Positions 26,101 to 34,732 of a stretch of 64,000 nt of DNA are shown in pieces. The stretch covers positions 30,569 to 94,568 of the forward strand of contig NZ_QAAD01000017.1 of the NCBI RefSeq assembly GCF_003046625.1. Direction: 5' to 3'. Under the pieces are notes generated by a model, which saw nothing but the letters and a program-made list of their open reading frames with translations, was not told the origin of the DNA and did no database searches. Position 1 is the first letter of the stretch. The number at the start of each line of letters is the position of its first letter. Both the position numbers and the translations under genes were made by a program. Origin of the DNA: Mangrovibacterium marinum (GTDB lineage: Bacteria > Bacteroidota > Bacteroidia > Bacteroidales > Prolixibacteraceae).

Positions 26101-27237
26101 AAGATTGCCCTGCTTGTCTTCTTCGAGACAACTCACCACGTTTCCGCTCAACTGCCATTTCCCGAAACCGGAGGTCCAGGTGCGAAAAAACGACTGTTGT
26201 CCGCTCCAGAAATTGATGCCTCCAAAGTAAGTTCCCAGCCAGATGTTCCCCTGCTGATCGCAAAAAGCATCATAAATAGGATCGGTATTCAAGCCATGCG
26301 GTTCGGACAAGCGGTAACGATGCAGTTTGAGCGTGTCGTTGTCGGGGTCGTAGATGGCCAGGCCCGCTTCTGTTCCAATCCATACACGACCGGTAAAGTC
26401 TTCGGCGAAACAATGCACCAGGTTATGCGGCAGATGGTAACTATCGTTTCGTTGGTTGGTGTAAAGGCTAAAATGCCCGGTTGCCAGGTCGAGGCAGGCC
26501 AGCCCGTAATCGTTGGAGTGAATCCACAGATCACCTCTTGAATCGATAAAGCGAAGCTCGAAGTTGGCGGCATTTAAGCCTTCGGGCACGGGATAGCTTT
26601 TAAGTCGCTTATTGTGATAAGCATAAATCGCCCCTTGTCTGCTGGCAAACGCGATCCACTTGCTTTGAACGACCAGCGAAAATAAAGCTTCATTTGGCGG
26701 AAGCTGAAAAAGATCCAGCTTTTCGCGTAACGATTTGCGTTTTCGGGTAAGCTTGTTCAAGAAAAAAATCTCATCGTTCTGACAAATCCAAAAACCATCT
26801 TTTTCGGGAACAACCGTATTGGTTGGTCCCAAGTCGGTTAACAGGGAGTACGGGTAAAAACGTTCGAGCACCTTGTCGTAGTAAAAGTACTCCTCGTTGT
26901 TGGAGCGAACAATTAAATCGGAATCGGGAGTGAAAAACAGTTTGTCGCAATACTCCTCAATCGGATTATTGTCGGCATCGTAAAAAGAATAGTGCTGAAA
27001 GTTGCTGCCATCGAACCGAACAACAGCCGAGCGTGTTGCTGCCCAAATAAAGCCATCGGCATCCTGCACAATACTTTTCACGTAGGTCGAAGGCAATCCA
27101 TCTTCGCTTGTATAGTGAATAAAATGAATCGGGTCCTCAGCCTGCGCCCAACCACGCTTTTGCACGGTTAACAACGCAAACAAAAACAGTACTGCGAAAC
27201 AAATTTCCCGACGGTATTTTCTCAATATTCCTTGCAT
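23173..27237 (-). CDS. hybrid two-component system sensor/regulator (HTCS)
   Basis: 1354 residues combining sensor kinase and transcription factor. Signal peptide or N-terminal anchor (about 10-32), a periplasmic two-propeller sensor built from Reg_prop repeats (about 40-660, e.g. GNIWLGTYFGGI), a Y_Y_Y domain (about 700-775), a transmembrane helix (about 781-806), HisKA with His841 in SHELKTP, HATPase_c (about 940-1062; N box LLSNAFKFTPDGG, G boxes DSGKGI and GTGIGLA), a receiver with Asp1156 in ISDVMMPEMDG, and an AraC-type HTH (about 1255-1350). HTCS proteins bind an oligosaccharide released from the target glycan in the periplasm and activate the adjacent locus. It lies between the SusC operon and the GH43/GH146 pair, so these are its probable targets. 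Confidence 0.96.
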   Translation of the reverse strand: MQGILRKYRREICFAVLFLFALLTVQKRGWAQAEDPIHFIHYTSEDGLPSTYVKSIVQDADGFIWAATRSAVVRFDGSNFQHYSFYDADNNPIEEYCDKLFFTPDSDLIVRSNNEEYFYYDKVLERFYPYSLLTDLGPTNTVVPEKDGFWICQNDEIFFLNKLTRKRKSLREKLDLFQLPPNEALFSLVVQSKWIAFASRQGAIYAYHNKRLKSYPVPEGLNAANFELRFIDSRGDLWIHSNDYGLACLDLATGHFSLYTNQRNDSYHLPHNLVHCFAEDFTGRVWIGTEAGLAIYDPDNDTLKLHRYRLSEPHGLNTDPIYDAFCDQQGNIWLGTYFGGINFWSGQQSFFRTWTSGFGKWQLSGNVVSCLEEDKQGNLWIGLEDKGLNKLDMKTGEMTHYCSTEGAIRLSYDNVHDLLFVDDNELWIGTYTGGINVLNTKTNRVKYYNRLNTNNVVPDVIYQFQKVGTKVYIATSEGIVVYDRETQAFSRLKPDVTNYIQFESIAQNGKSLWFTSSKQIFRYDPENDLIAPFQLHDGIRVVNFVKTDSKGRSWFGTCYSGLFCVDEPTGEVKHFDAANRFPAQWIFSLEEGQNGWFWVSTDRGLIKLNPETNESYLYDSNSGIPFNQFNYRASFTDSKGNIYFGGNNGMVSFNEDDETIAEKQLPIAFTELELFNQTVSPGELNCLDQSINQTDELVLKYNQNVFTLGFTAFSYSTGGKFQYSYYLEGFESEWNNVGNRNFATYTNLSPGKYTFRVKGTLGDNQTGLERQLKITVLPPFWLTGWAYFIYVLIIIGIFILVFLVGSRLEKTKARAELEHREKIHADELHQVKLEFFTNISHELKTPLTLILAPIHKLLQEEQLSPAIHKKLAGIERSADRLFQLINQLLEFRKIERGKEDLRVSPCHVRQMIEALSSSFNNLAETKDIDFQLEFEDADQLAWLDVNKIDKIVFNLLSNAFKFTPDGGTIKFAVQLVRRSPRSSDELTDLVLTVSDSGKGIKPEMVGQVFDRFFHIEDESTPNVGTGIGLAYVKSLVILMRGSISVDSIVNKGTIFTVTLPVSKSDFTPGEIDTEPVQYRTSMSLPEEKQVVRGKGENLNLEALSSKPRVLLVEDNPDLVDFLKTTLEDRYQVTAALNGREALDKLETVTPDLIISDVMMPEMDGMELTSRVKSDLKFSHIPIILLTSKSGAESKLEGMRSGADYYIEKPFYPEILEQNIDNILNTRKRLIERFKTDETIVASEVAHSESDKIFIEKLTAIIMENISNPDLDVTFLIQQLGVSRSLLHVKLKSLVGCSSTEFIRAIRLKEAVKLISSGKCNISEAAYETGFSSPTYFTRRFREFYGKSPREYFNV

Positions 27238-27460
27238 GATTTTTCACTCCTAACACCTGTTTGCCGCCTCAACAAAGGCGGTGCTCCGAAAATAATACTT
27301 CCGGTGATAAAACCGAAATCGAATCGAAAACAGACGATGACCTTCCACCAAAGGGCGCGCCCCTGTACTTCGGGTATCAGGGGGCTTTCGGTTTTTGCAT
27401 GCTCTTCAAACGATGGTCGCATCCGGCTAACCGATTGAGCCGACCGGCGCCCGATCTCCA

Positions 27461-29614
27461 TCATTTTTTGTTGAAGCCCTTAGGCTTTGTTTCCAAATAC
27501 AATTGCGAGATCTGATCAGCAGTCATCGCCTTGTCGTACAAGCGAACATTGGCAATTGCCCCCTTTAGGTTTTCGTGCTCCATGCCCGAACTGCCGATCA
27601 AAATGCGGCTACTCTTCACGAAAAGCATCAGCGGCAGTTCGCGATCCGGACGGCCATCCACAAATACACTTTCCTTCATGCCGTCGAAGGTCACCACCAG
27701 GTGATGCCACTGCTTAGCCTGCGGAACAGTCTTAAAGCCCAAATCAACACTTCCGTCGCCATGAGCAACAGCGCCATACGGACCGCTGCCGATCATCATG
27801 GCCGCGTAGGATGCCTGTAACATATTCTCGCGCGAATTCCAGGCAACAATGCAGGCGCCATCCTGCAGCTCGGGCACAAAAACCCAGGCCGAAGCGGTAA
27901 AAGGCGAATTCCAGTCCAGGCTTTGAGGGGCTTCCTCCGACAATTCGAAAAAGCCTTCTCCCCCGAGATCAACAGCCTTCACTCCGGCAATCTTTTTCAC
28001 CGTGGCCTGTCCGTTCAGCCCGAAGGTTCCGCCCAGCAGTCCTGTATTTTTCAAGCGGTTCACCGGACCTTTTTTCAGTCCCGAAGCATCGAAGTTAACC
28101 AACAGCCCTTTCGCCGCAACACTTCCGACAGCCCCGGGAATTGCATGGTTTTTCGTTTCGGGCGTATCGAATAATTCGCCGTACACTTTCACATTCCAGA
28201 TTGCCGGGAACATTCCGGCTTTTTCGGTTCCGGTTACGGTAATCCGTATAAACCGGGCAGTTGCATTTCCGTCATCTATCATCGGCGAGCCACTTGTTTT
28301 GTTTGCCGTTTGATCCGAAAATAGTTTCCATTCTACTGAATCAGAAGACACTTCAAGTTTATACTGATAGTAGAATGTTGGATATTCAAACTGCGTAAAA
28401 ATCCGCTCGATTGCTTGTTCTTTTCCCATATCGACAACTAACGACTGCGGCAACGCACAGCTGGCAGCTTTCCACATTGTTCCGTTGTTGTCGTCGGTCG
28501 CGAATGTTGGTGAGTAGCTGTAGTCAACATCCTGGCGGGTGTAACGATTGGCATCAGCCACCAGCCGATAGCTTGATGTTGCCGAAGCCTTTGCGCCCAA
28601 CGCCAGGTTGGCAGGCACACTGTTCCCGAAACAAATGCCTTCGTGCGTCGGGTTTACTTTTGCAATTGTATAAGGCCCGGTAAATTCCAGTTTATCAATA
28701 CAAACCTGGCGAAACTCGCCACCGGAGCTATGCGGATTATCATGCCGGTGATAAACAATGTAGTACTCGCCATCTTTTTCCAAAACCGAATGATGCCCGG
28801 GACTGTCCACCAAACCGTCGGCTGTTGTTTCCAGAACCGGACTATTCGGACCATAATTCCACGGTCCTTCAGGCGAACGCGACCAGGCATAATGAACCGC
28901 ATAAGTGCTTAAGCGGCAGTCGCCCGAGGAATACATCAAAAAGTAGATGCTGTCCTTCTTGATCGGATAAGCCGCTTCGAAAGCCTGCGGAATTTGCTCA
29001 ATCGGGATAAAGCCTTCTTTCTCAATGGTATGCATATCGTCTTCATTAATCTTCACCCAGCCCATTCCTTTAAACGAGGTACACCAGGTGCCAAAGTAGT
29101 TGTAGAGCGAGCCATCGTCATCGCACAAAAACTGCGCATCCAGGGCAGGCAGGTATTCCTTCGACGTGCCGACCGGGATTACCGCTTCTCCGTTATTCAA
29201 CGGTTTCCAAGGCCCCACGGGTGTATCGGAAACATAACCGTAAATGTTACATCCAAACTGGCAATTTCCCATATAATAATAGTATCGGCCATCCTTACCG
29301 TGCACCACATCGGGAGCCCAGCAGTTGGTTAAACCATCCGGCAAGTCAATATCCATTTCCTGGTTATACCAGTTGGTTAAGTCTTTACTAATCCACACCT
29401 GGGGTTCGCCCGACGCCAGCTTGATACCATCGGTTGTGGCATACAGGTAATAGCTGTCGCCGAACTTTTTAATTGTCGGATCGGCAAAGTAACCGGGCAA
29501 TACCGGGTTTCCGTTGGCTGGTGCTGTTGGGCTTTGCTGGGCAAAAGCCATACCGGGTACACAAAGCATGATGCTTGTAAGCAATTGTGCAACGTGTTTA
29601 GTTATGTCTGTCAT
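27461..29614 (-). CDS. GH43 glycosidase with F5/8-type and LamG-like domains
   Basis: 717 residues with signal peptide (cleavage near 25, GMAFAQ). The five-bladed GH43 propeller covers about 30-325: base Asp45 (GYFADPT), probable pKa-modulating Asp159 (ALDAQFLCDDDG), acid Glu213 (QAFEAAYPI). Next is a F5/8 type C/CBM32-like domain (about 335-495, starting NLALGAKASATSS) and a LamG/concanavalin-like domain (about 510-705, with KQWHHLVVTFDG). GH43 enzymes include alpha-L-arabinofuranosidases and beta-xylosidases; two binding modules point to a polymeric or surface-displayed substrate. It follows the GH146 gene at 29728 with a hairpin in the gap. In an arabinofuranose locus an alpha-L-arabinofuranosidase is the most likely activity (inference). 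Confidence 0.88.
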   Translation of the reverse strand: MTDITKHVAQLLTSIMLCVPGMAFAQQSPTAPANGNPVLPGYFADPTIKKFGDSYYLYATTDGIKLASGEPQVWISKDLTNWYNQEMDIDLPDGLTNCWAPDVVHGKDGRYYYYMGNCQFGCNIYGYVSDTPVGPWKPLNNGEAVIPVGTSKEYLPALDAQFLCDDDGSLYNYFGTWCTSFKGMGWVKINEDDMHTIEKEGFIPIEQIPQAFEAAYPIKKDSIYFLMYSSGDCRLSTYAVHYAWSRSPEGPWNYGPNSPVLETTADGLVDSPGHHSVLEKDGEYYIVYHRHDNPHSSGGEFRQVCIDKLEFTGPYTIAKVNPTHEGICFGNSVPANLALGAKASATSSYRLVADANRYTRQDVDYSYSPTFATDDNNGTMWKAASCALPQSLVVDMGKEQAIERIFTQFEYPTFYYQYKLEVSSDSVEWKLFSDQTANKTSGSPMIDDGNATARFIRITVTGTEKAGMFPAIWNVKVYGELFDTPETKNHAIPGAVGSVAAKGLLVNFDASGLKKGPVNRLKNTGLLGGTFGLNGQATVKKIAGVKAVDLGGEGFFELSEEAPQSLDWNSPFTASAWVFVPELQDGACIVAWNSRENMLQASYAAMMIGSGPYGAVAHGDGSVDLGFKTVPQAKQWHHLVVTFDGMKESVFVDGRPDRELPLMLFVKSSRILIGSSGMEHENLKGAIANVRLYDKAMTADQISQLYLETKPKGFNKK

Positions 29615-29663
29615 ATTTGCGACTGTTTTTTCTGTTACGAAAGATTAGCTTTTTTAGGTAGAA

Positions 29664-29693
29664 AACCATGGCGCCTGAAAAAGCACCATGGTT
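29664..29693 (-). terminator. hairpin between GH146 and GH43 genes (attenuator or terminator)
   Basis: AACCATGGCGC (29664-29674) and GCACCATGGTT (29683-29693) pair over 11 positions, one being a G-T(U) pair on the minus strand, around an 8-base loop. On the minus strand a short T tract (TTTTC) follows. It lies 35 bases after the GH146 stop and 50 before the GH43 start and could lower expression of GH43 relative to GH146. Confidence 0.45.
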
Positions 29694-29727
29694 ACAAAAA
29701 AGAATTGATTGCTTATTATCTAAAAAA

Positions 29728-32127
29728 TTAACTCTCTGTTTCGTCATGAATCGTGCGAACAGTGAACACCGGACCTGCCCGATGGCCATCGTGAGGCAAC
29801 AATTCAACTTTGATTCGCTTTTTACCATTTGTCAAGCCCAAAGGCAGTTTATACGTTTCGTCGATAAATTTGCCGGGGGCTTTATTGGTGATGTTTTCGG
29901 TTGCTATTTTTTGCCCTTCCACAACGATATCAAAGGTGTGCGAACCTGCAAATCCTCCCCAATATTCAAAAACAAGGGTTACCGTTTTATTGCCGTCGAT
30001 CTTCATTTCGAACGAGGCTTTTCCGCCACGATCCACTTCGCGATACTTTTTCGACTTATACTCGCCGACCCACGATTTATCTTCTGTGAAATTGTGGTCA
30101 CGCTCCGGTTGCATTTCGCCCATGCGGAAGATATCGATGGTTTTGCGTTCCAACTCATTCTTGCGGGCCTGTTCGGCTTCATATTTCTGCTGGTAGCGTT
30201 TCCAGTCTTCTGCGGAATACGAATCCCAATAAACCGTGTACAGGCAGTCCTGCGTGCGGTAGAACGGCTTCAGCGTTACCTGCCGAGGATACGAAACACC
30301 GGTTAGCTCGAAGGTATTCGACTGTCCTTCAATTTTCCGAAGCCAGTTTGAAGGGATCGTATCTTTGGTCATCAGCACGGGAACATACAAGGGATCATTG
30401 GCCTTGGGATCATCCAACGGCCCCAGATAACCGGCCAGCAGAACCGGACCGTTGAACACGGCAATTCGGTTTTTATTGTCGGGCATGGTCTCGGTGTACA
30501 GGCTGAAGGGAATATGAACCTCAATTTTGTCGCCATCCTCCCACTTGTTGCCCAAGCTGATAAAGCTTCCGGGCTGGCCTTCCACCGGCCGATCCTTTCC
30601 GTTTACCTTAACCGAAATGCCGTTGCGGGCCCAGGCCGGATAACGCAGCTTCAGGTCGAATGCGGCTGCTTTCCCGGATTCCGTTTGTATTTCGAAAGAA
30701 GTTCCTTCTTCTTCGGGATATTGCGTAGTCTGAATCAAGCTCACCCCCTTCTCCTTCCAGCTCAGCTCTGAACCTATAAACTGGCCCACATAAAGCGCAT
30801 TGTCCGAATGATAATAGATGTTGCGGCCGTATTTACTGTGGTTTTCCATGCCCGAGCCCACACAACAGGTGAAACCGTAAGGGTCCTGGTACTCTTTAAA
30901 ACCACCCATATCGAGCGAAAGGTTGTAAATTACATGCCCCGTTTCGGGGTGCTGCGACGACAGAATGTGGTTGATCAAGGCCCGTTCGTAATAGTCCATC
31001 ACCTCGGCCGATGCTGTCCATTCAAACAGGTGACGCGACAGTTTCAGCATATTGTAAACACAGCAGGTTTCGGCAGTGCTGTTGCTTAACTGATCATTTA
31101 ACTGATCCGGCTCGCCCAGATACTCGTAATTGTCGAAATTACCGGCAACATAAGCATGGTGATGCACCATCATGTTCCAGAAGTTGACGGCTCCGCGAAA
31201 ATCGGCACTGTCGCCGGTCAACTCGTAGCGGCGGGCCAACCCTACAAACTTGGGCACCTGTGTATTGCAATGCTTGCCGGCCAAAATGTCCACGCCGCCA
31301 ACAATGGGGTCGATAATGGCATCGTGCTTAAATTTATACGAAAGCGTCAGATACTTTTCATCGCCAGTTGCGCCATACAAGTCAGCAAAGGCCTCATTCA
31401 TGCCGCCAAACTCGCAATTCAGCATCTGCTGGCGTTGCTCATCGGTGAGGTTTTGCACGATTGTTCCGACCCAATCGCCCAACTTTTGTTCAACATCCAA
31501 AGCCCGCTGATTGCCCACATATTTATAGACATGATACAAGCCATCCATGATTTTATGAATCGTATAAAAAGGCGACCACAAACCATTCAGGTTAAAGCCC
31601 TGCGCTTTAATAATCCCCTTGGCCACTTGTTCCGAAAGCACCTTTTCGCCATTCTCGAAAGCGCCAACATAGCCGGTTCCGACTGCCTGCTGACATTCAG
31701 CCAGCTCATCAACAATGTAATTTGCACGCTTGCGAAACTCTTCGTTTCCGGTTGTCTGGTACATAAAGGTCAAGGCCGTGAGGTAATGCCCCAAGCTATG
31801 GCCGGCCAACGACTCGCCTTCCCACCCTTCGTAGCTTTCGGCTTTGGGCTGCAATCCGGCCTCTTTTCTGAACTTCGACAAGAACCGATCGGGCTGGTAA
31901 GTCAGCAAGGTTTGCTCATCCAGCCGGGTGGCATGCTGATAGGGACCATCCTTCAAGCGCACATCGTCCAGTGGAAACGACAGAACTTTAAAGCCGACAA
32001 TTTCGGGGCCTCCGGTTGTCATTGTTTTTTCCGCTGTGCCCGGTTTGCACGAAACCATCATCACACAAGCCAAAACCAAGGAGGCAATAATCCGTCGTCC
32101 ATCGAAAACAGGATTGATTTGTTTCAT
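29728..32127 (-). CDS. GH146-type beta-L-arabinofuranosidase (DUF1680), lipoprotein
   Basis: 799 residues from the ATG at 32127; the open frame begins 31 codons earlier but the signal peptide starts here, with lipobox Cys27 (MMVSC). GH146/DUF1680 domain about 45-560 with the GGMNE motif (Glu245), Glu353 and Cys355 in AETCCVYNM, and Cys421-Cys422 in FTCCVGSG. A further Cys (356) follows Cys355, which its paralogue at 638-2998 lacks. The C-terminal segment (about 640-799) matches that paralogue, including RDHNF and a final beta-domain ending near HRAGPVF. It is the first gene after a 225-base gap and precedes GH43, forming a GH146-GH43 unit upstream of the HTCS gene. Confidence 0.9.
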   Translation of the reverse strand: MKQINPVFDGRRIIASLVLACVMMVSCKPGTAEKTMTTGGPEIVGFKVLSFPLDDVRLKDGPYQHATRLDEQTLLTYQPDRFLSKFRKEAGLQPKAESYEGWEGESLAGHSLGHYLTALTFMYQTTGNEEFRKRANYIVDELAECQQAVGTGYVGAFENGEKVLSEQVAKGIIKAQGFNLNGLWSPFYTIHKIMDGLYHVYKYVGNQRALDVEQKLGDWVGTIVQNLTDEQRQQMLNCEFGGMNEAFADLYGATGDEKYLTLSYKFKHDAIIDPIVGGVDILAGKHCNTQVPKFVGLARRYELTGDSADFRGAVNFWNMMVHHHAYVAGNFDNYEYLGEPDQLNDQLSNSTAETCCVYNMLKLSRHLFEWTASAEVMDYYERALINHILSSQHPETGHVIYNLSLDMGGFKEYQDPYGFTCCVGSGMENHSKYGRNIYYHSDNALYVGQFIGSELSWKEKGVSLIQTTQYPEEEGTSFEIQTESGKAAAFDLKLRYPAWARNGISVKVNGKDRPVEGQPGSFISLGNKWEDGDKIEVHIPFSLYTETMPDNKNRIAVFNGPVLLAGYLGPLDDPKANDPLYVPVLMTKDTIPSNWLRKIEGQSNTFELTGVSYPRQVTLKPFYRTQDCLYTVYWDSYSAEDWKRYQQKYEAEQARKNELERKTIDIFRMGEMQPERDHNFTEDKSWVGEYKSKKYREVDRGGKASFEMKIDGNKTVTLVFEYWGGFAGSHTFDIVVEGQKIATENITNKAPGKFIDETYKLPLGLTNGKKRIKVELLPHDGHRAGPVFTVRTIHDETES

Positions 32128-32219
32128 TCGCATTCTGCAATTTTTAAATTGAAAAATCAGAATGTGAACTAAGCGAAACTCCGGGGCGAACACCTGAACT
32201 AATGTATCGGGAACTTGCA

Positions 32220-32227
32220 CAAATGTA
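32220..32227 (-). promoter_or_regulatory. candidate -7 promoter element of the GH146-GH43 unit
   Basis: The minus strand reads TACATTTG (32227-32220), a perfect TAnnTTTG -7 element, 93 bases before the GH146 start at 32127. A convincing TTTG at the usual -33 distance is missing; the nearest TTG is 15 bases upstream. Transcription would start near 32213. Confidence 0.4.
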
Positions 32228-32352
32228 CAACCACCACAGGTCCAACACCATTTAAGCGTTTTTTTCAGCCTGAAGGCGGCAATTTTTCAAAACTATCCGC
32301 TTTCTGAATGGGTGAATGCACCAACGTCAAAAACAAATACATCCACGCTTAT

Positions 32353-34728
32353 TTATAATTTGAATTCATTGCCCCCCGATTGGATCTCATAAGAAATTCC
32401 GTTCCAAACGAAACTTCCGGTCAAACCTTCCGGAAGTTCAATCCGAATCGTCCACTTTTTCTTATTCAACGCATAACTCACGGTTATCGCACCTTGCGGG
32501 TGAGGCATCGAACCACTTGCTTTTTTCAAATCGCCCAAATGCGGTTCAATTTTCACTTTCGAAAAACCGGGAGCATCGGAATCGATTCCCAGGACGGTGC
32601 GGAAAAATTCGATATTCGGACTAGCTCCCCAAGCATGACAATCCGAACGGGTTCGTTCAACTTGCGAATCTTCCCCCCAGGTTGTCATGCCCAGTTGAAT
32701 GTTCTTTTTCCATATATCCAGGTGATTCAAATACTCATTGCCAAGCCCTGCTTTTATCATCGCCCGATTCAGGTAATATTTGAAATAAATAGACGTCTGA
32801 GTCAAATCCGGATTATAGATTATTCGCTTGAATAAGTTAGTTGCATCATCACCTGAAATTGTTCCGGTTAAAATGGCCAACACATTGGCATGCTCCGAGA
32901 AATAGTTACGTTCATCCGTATCAGCGAACATTTTTCGACCATCATCCCAGTATTTATCCTTGATTGTTTGTTGTAAGTGTGCAGCTTTCTGCTGATACTC
33001 ATCTGCCAAACATGCCATACCTAAATCGCGCTCCAGTTCGGAGGCAAGTTGCATAGCCCATAAAAGTTGAAGATCGATAACCGAAGAATAGCCCTGTTTA
33101 CTTACAGGCGGAGCGCCTACCCGCCATTTTGATGACTTATTTTCAGCCCAGTCCGTAAAATTCCAGTAAGGTAAATCTTTCACACTGCCGTCTTCCTGCT
33201 GATAATTTGCATAGAAGGCTAACACCTGCCTTATCCCCATCAACTTCGATTTCACAAAATCTACATCCGGGCGATAGTGGTAATAATCGGACACCATGCC
33301 GATCCACAAAAGTGAAAATGGCGTGATGATTTGCAATTGTCCTCCTGGATACCTGCTTTGGGTGATTCCTTCCGGCAAACGTGATTTATCAATCAGGTTA
33401 ATTGCACGGCGGGCCAACCGGTCGTCGCCACTATTGAAGTACGATACCATCATCTGAATACGCGTATCACCTATGTACTGTAATTGTTCATAGTACGGGC
33501 AGTCGAAATAAGTATCAACAGCACATAAACGAGCTGTACGCCAACCGATCTGCAGAATACTGTCCAACACCGGCAAGTCCGACTGAAAAGCCGTATTGTT
33601 CTTAAACGGATATCCAACAAAAGTACCATAGATATCGTCCAAAACAAGTGCTTCATTTTTGGTTTGGATATCAACTTGCAGGTAACGATAGGTGCGCCAC
33701 GAAAGCGGAGTGTACTGCTGGTTGTCCAATCCGTTACAGACAATACGATCCTCTCTTCCAATTAAGCTCTTCCCTTCAATTTCATTTCTGTTCCCTTTTG
33801 CCATTGTACTGTCGTACAAGGCTTCAGCATATTTCATTGAAACAACAGCATCTTTTCCTTTGCTGTATTCCAGGGTTGGATAAGCGTTTGTCAAAAAGTT
33901 TTGATCCAACAATAACTGAACCTTGCTATTGGCAGGAACAGTGATTTTGGATTTTTCTGCCGGGAAAGTTTTAGGAACTGAAATGCCCTCTGCCCTGCGG
34001 ATGATTGCAAGTCGCTGTTGTGTTAATTCAACCGGAGGTATTTCAGACGGAACTAAAAGCCAAGGACTTGAAATAAGTGTAGCCGATGCTTTGGTCACTC
34101 CGGGAGTAATTTGTTCAGCTTCAAACCAATTTTCCATCGAGAAGTCAGGCTCCATCCAATCGGTCGGCGACTGGTTCATATCCACCATTTCTCCCGGTCC
34201 AAGTGCAAAATAACCTACAGGCTTTTGTTCCAGTGGCTGATAGGACACATCTTTACAACACAACCATTTGGAGTTTGTATTAAAATCATACTCTTTGCGA
34301 CTGTTACCCTGCAAAATAAAACCTGTTGTTTGTGATGTTTGCACAACAGCTCGGTATTTCCCCTCATTCCAAACCACAGCGGCAATTACATTAACTCCCT
34401 CTTGCAAAAACGGGGCAATATCCACTGTTTCAAAATTCCAGTTATTCTTATCGCCCCCAGCTGGGCCAACCGCTACCAACTGTCCGTTTACAAACAGTTT
34501 ATACCGGTTGTCTCCTGAAACGTGAACAATATATTCTTCCGGGTTCTCGGTTAATGTAACATCTTTTCTGAAACGATATACGCCATATTCGCCTGGTATT
34601 TCATTCGGGACCGTAATCCAGTAAGCCCGCCATGCTTTGGTCAATAAATCCGGATTGATTTGCTGTGCATTTGATCCGATGACCACGAACAGTAGCAAAC
34701 TCAGTAAGATTGATTTTAGGTTTGTCAT
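32353..34728 (-). CDS. GH78-type alpha-L-rhamnosidase
   Basis: 791 residues from the ATG at 34728 (start of the signal peptide MTNLKSILLSLLLFVVIGSNAQ; the frame is open 8 codons further and would overlap the esterase gene). N-terminal beta-sandwich domains (about 30-330, with the YKLFVNGQLVAVGP jelly-roll signature of Bac_rhamnosid N-domains), an (alpha/alpha)6 catalytic domain (about 370-700) with CPYYEQLQYIGDTR, the equivalent of the GH78 DCPxRDE motif, and a C-terminal beta-domain. The motif is more divergent than in the GH78 at 35612, so substrate preference may differ. It lies 4 bases after the esterase stop, suggesting one transcript. Confidence 0.8.
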   Translation of the reverse strand: MTNLKSILLSLLLFVVIGSNAQQINPDLLTKAWRAYWITVPNEIPGEYGVYRFRKDVTLTENPEEYIVHVSGDNRYKLFVNGQLVAVGPAGGDKNNWNFETVDIAPFLQEGVNVIAAVVWNEGKYRAVVQTSQTTGFILQGNSRKEYDFNTNSKWLCCKDVSYQPLEQKPVGYFALGPGEMVDMNQSPTDWMEPDFSMENWFEAEQITPGVTKASATLISSPWLLVPSEIPPVELTQQRLAIIRRAEGISVPKTFPAEKSKITVPANSKVQLLLDQNFLTNAYPTLEYSKGKDAVVSMKYAEALYDSTMAKGNRNEIEGKSLIGREDRIVCNGLDNQQYTPLSWRTYRYLQVDIQTKNEALVLDDIYGTFVGYPFKNNTAFQSDLPVLDSILQIGWRTARLCAVDTYFDCPYYEQLQYIGDTRIQMMVSYFNSGDDRLARRAINLIDKSRLPEGITQSRYPGGQLQIITPFSLLWIGMVSDYYHYRPDVDFVKSKLMGIRQVLAFYANYQQEDGSVKDLPYWNFTDWAENKSSKWRVGAPPVSKQGYSSVIDLQLLWAMQLASELERDLGMACLADEYQQKAAHLQQTIKDKYWDDGRKMFADTDERNYFSEHANVLAILTGTISGDDATNLFKRIIYNPDLTQTSIYFKYYLNRAMIKAGLGNEYLNHLDIWKKNIQLGMTTWGEDSQVERTRSDCHAWGASPNIEFFRTVLGIDSDAPGFSKVKIEPHLGDLKKASGSMPHPQGAITVSYALNKKKWTIRIELPEGLTGSFVWNGISYEIQSGGNEFKL

Positions 34729-34732
34729 ATTT

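Noticed and set aside
27271..27290. CCGCCT/AGGCGG hairpin between HTCS and GH43 considered as a terminator
   Set aside because: The stem has only six pairs and no T-run follows on either strand, so support is too weak.
31156..32172. Plus-strand frame of 338 codons opposite GH146
   Set aside because: Antisense shadow; overlaps a well-supported lipoprotein gene along its length.
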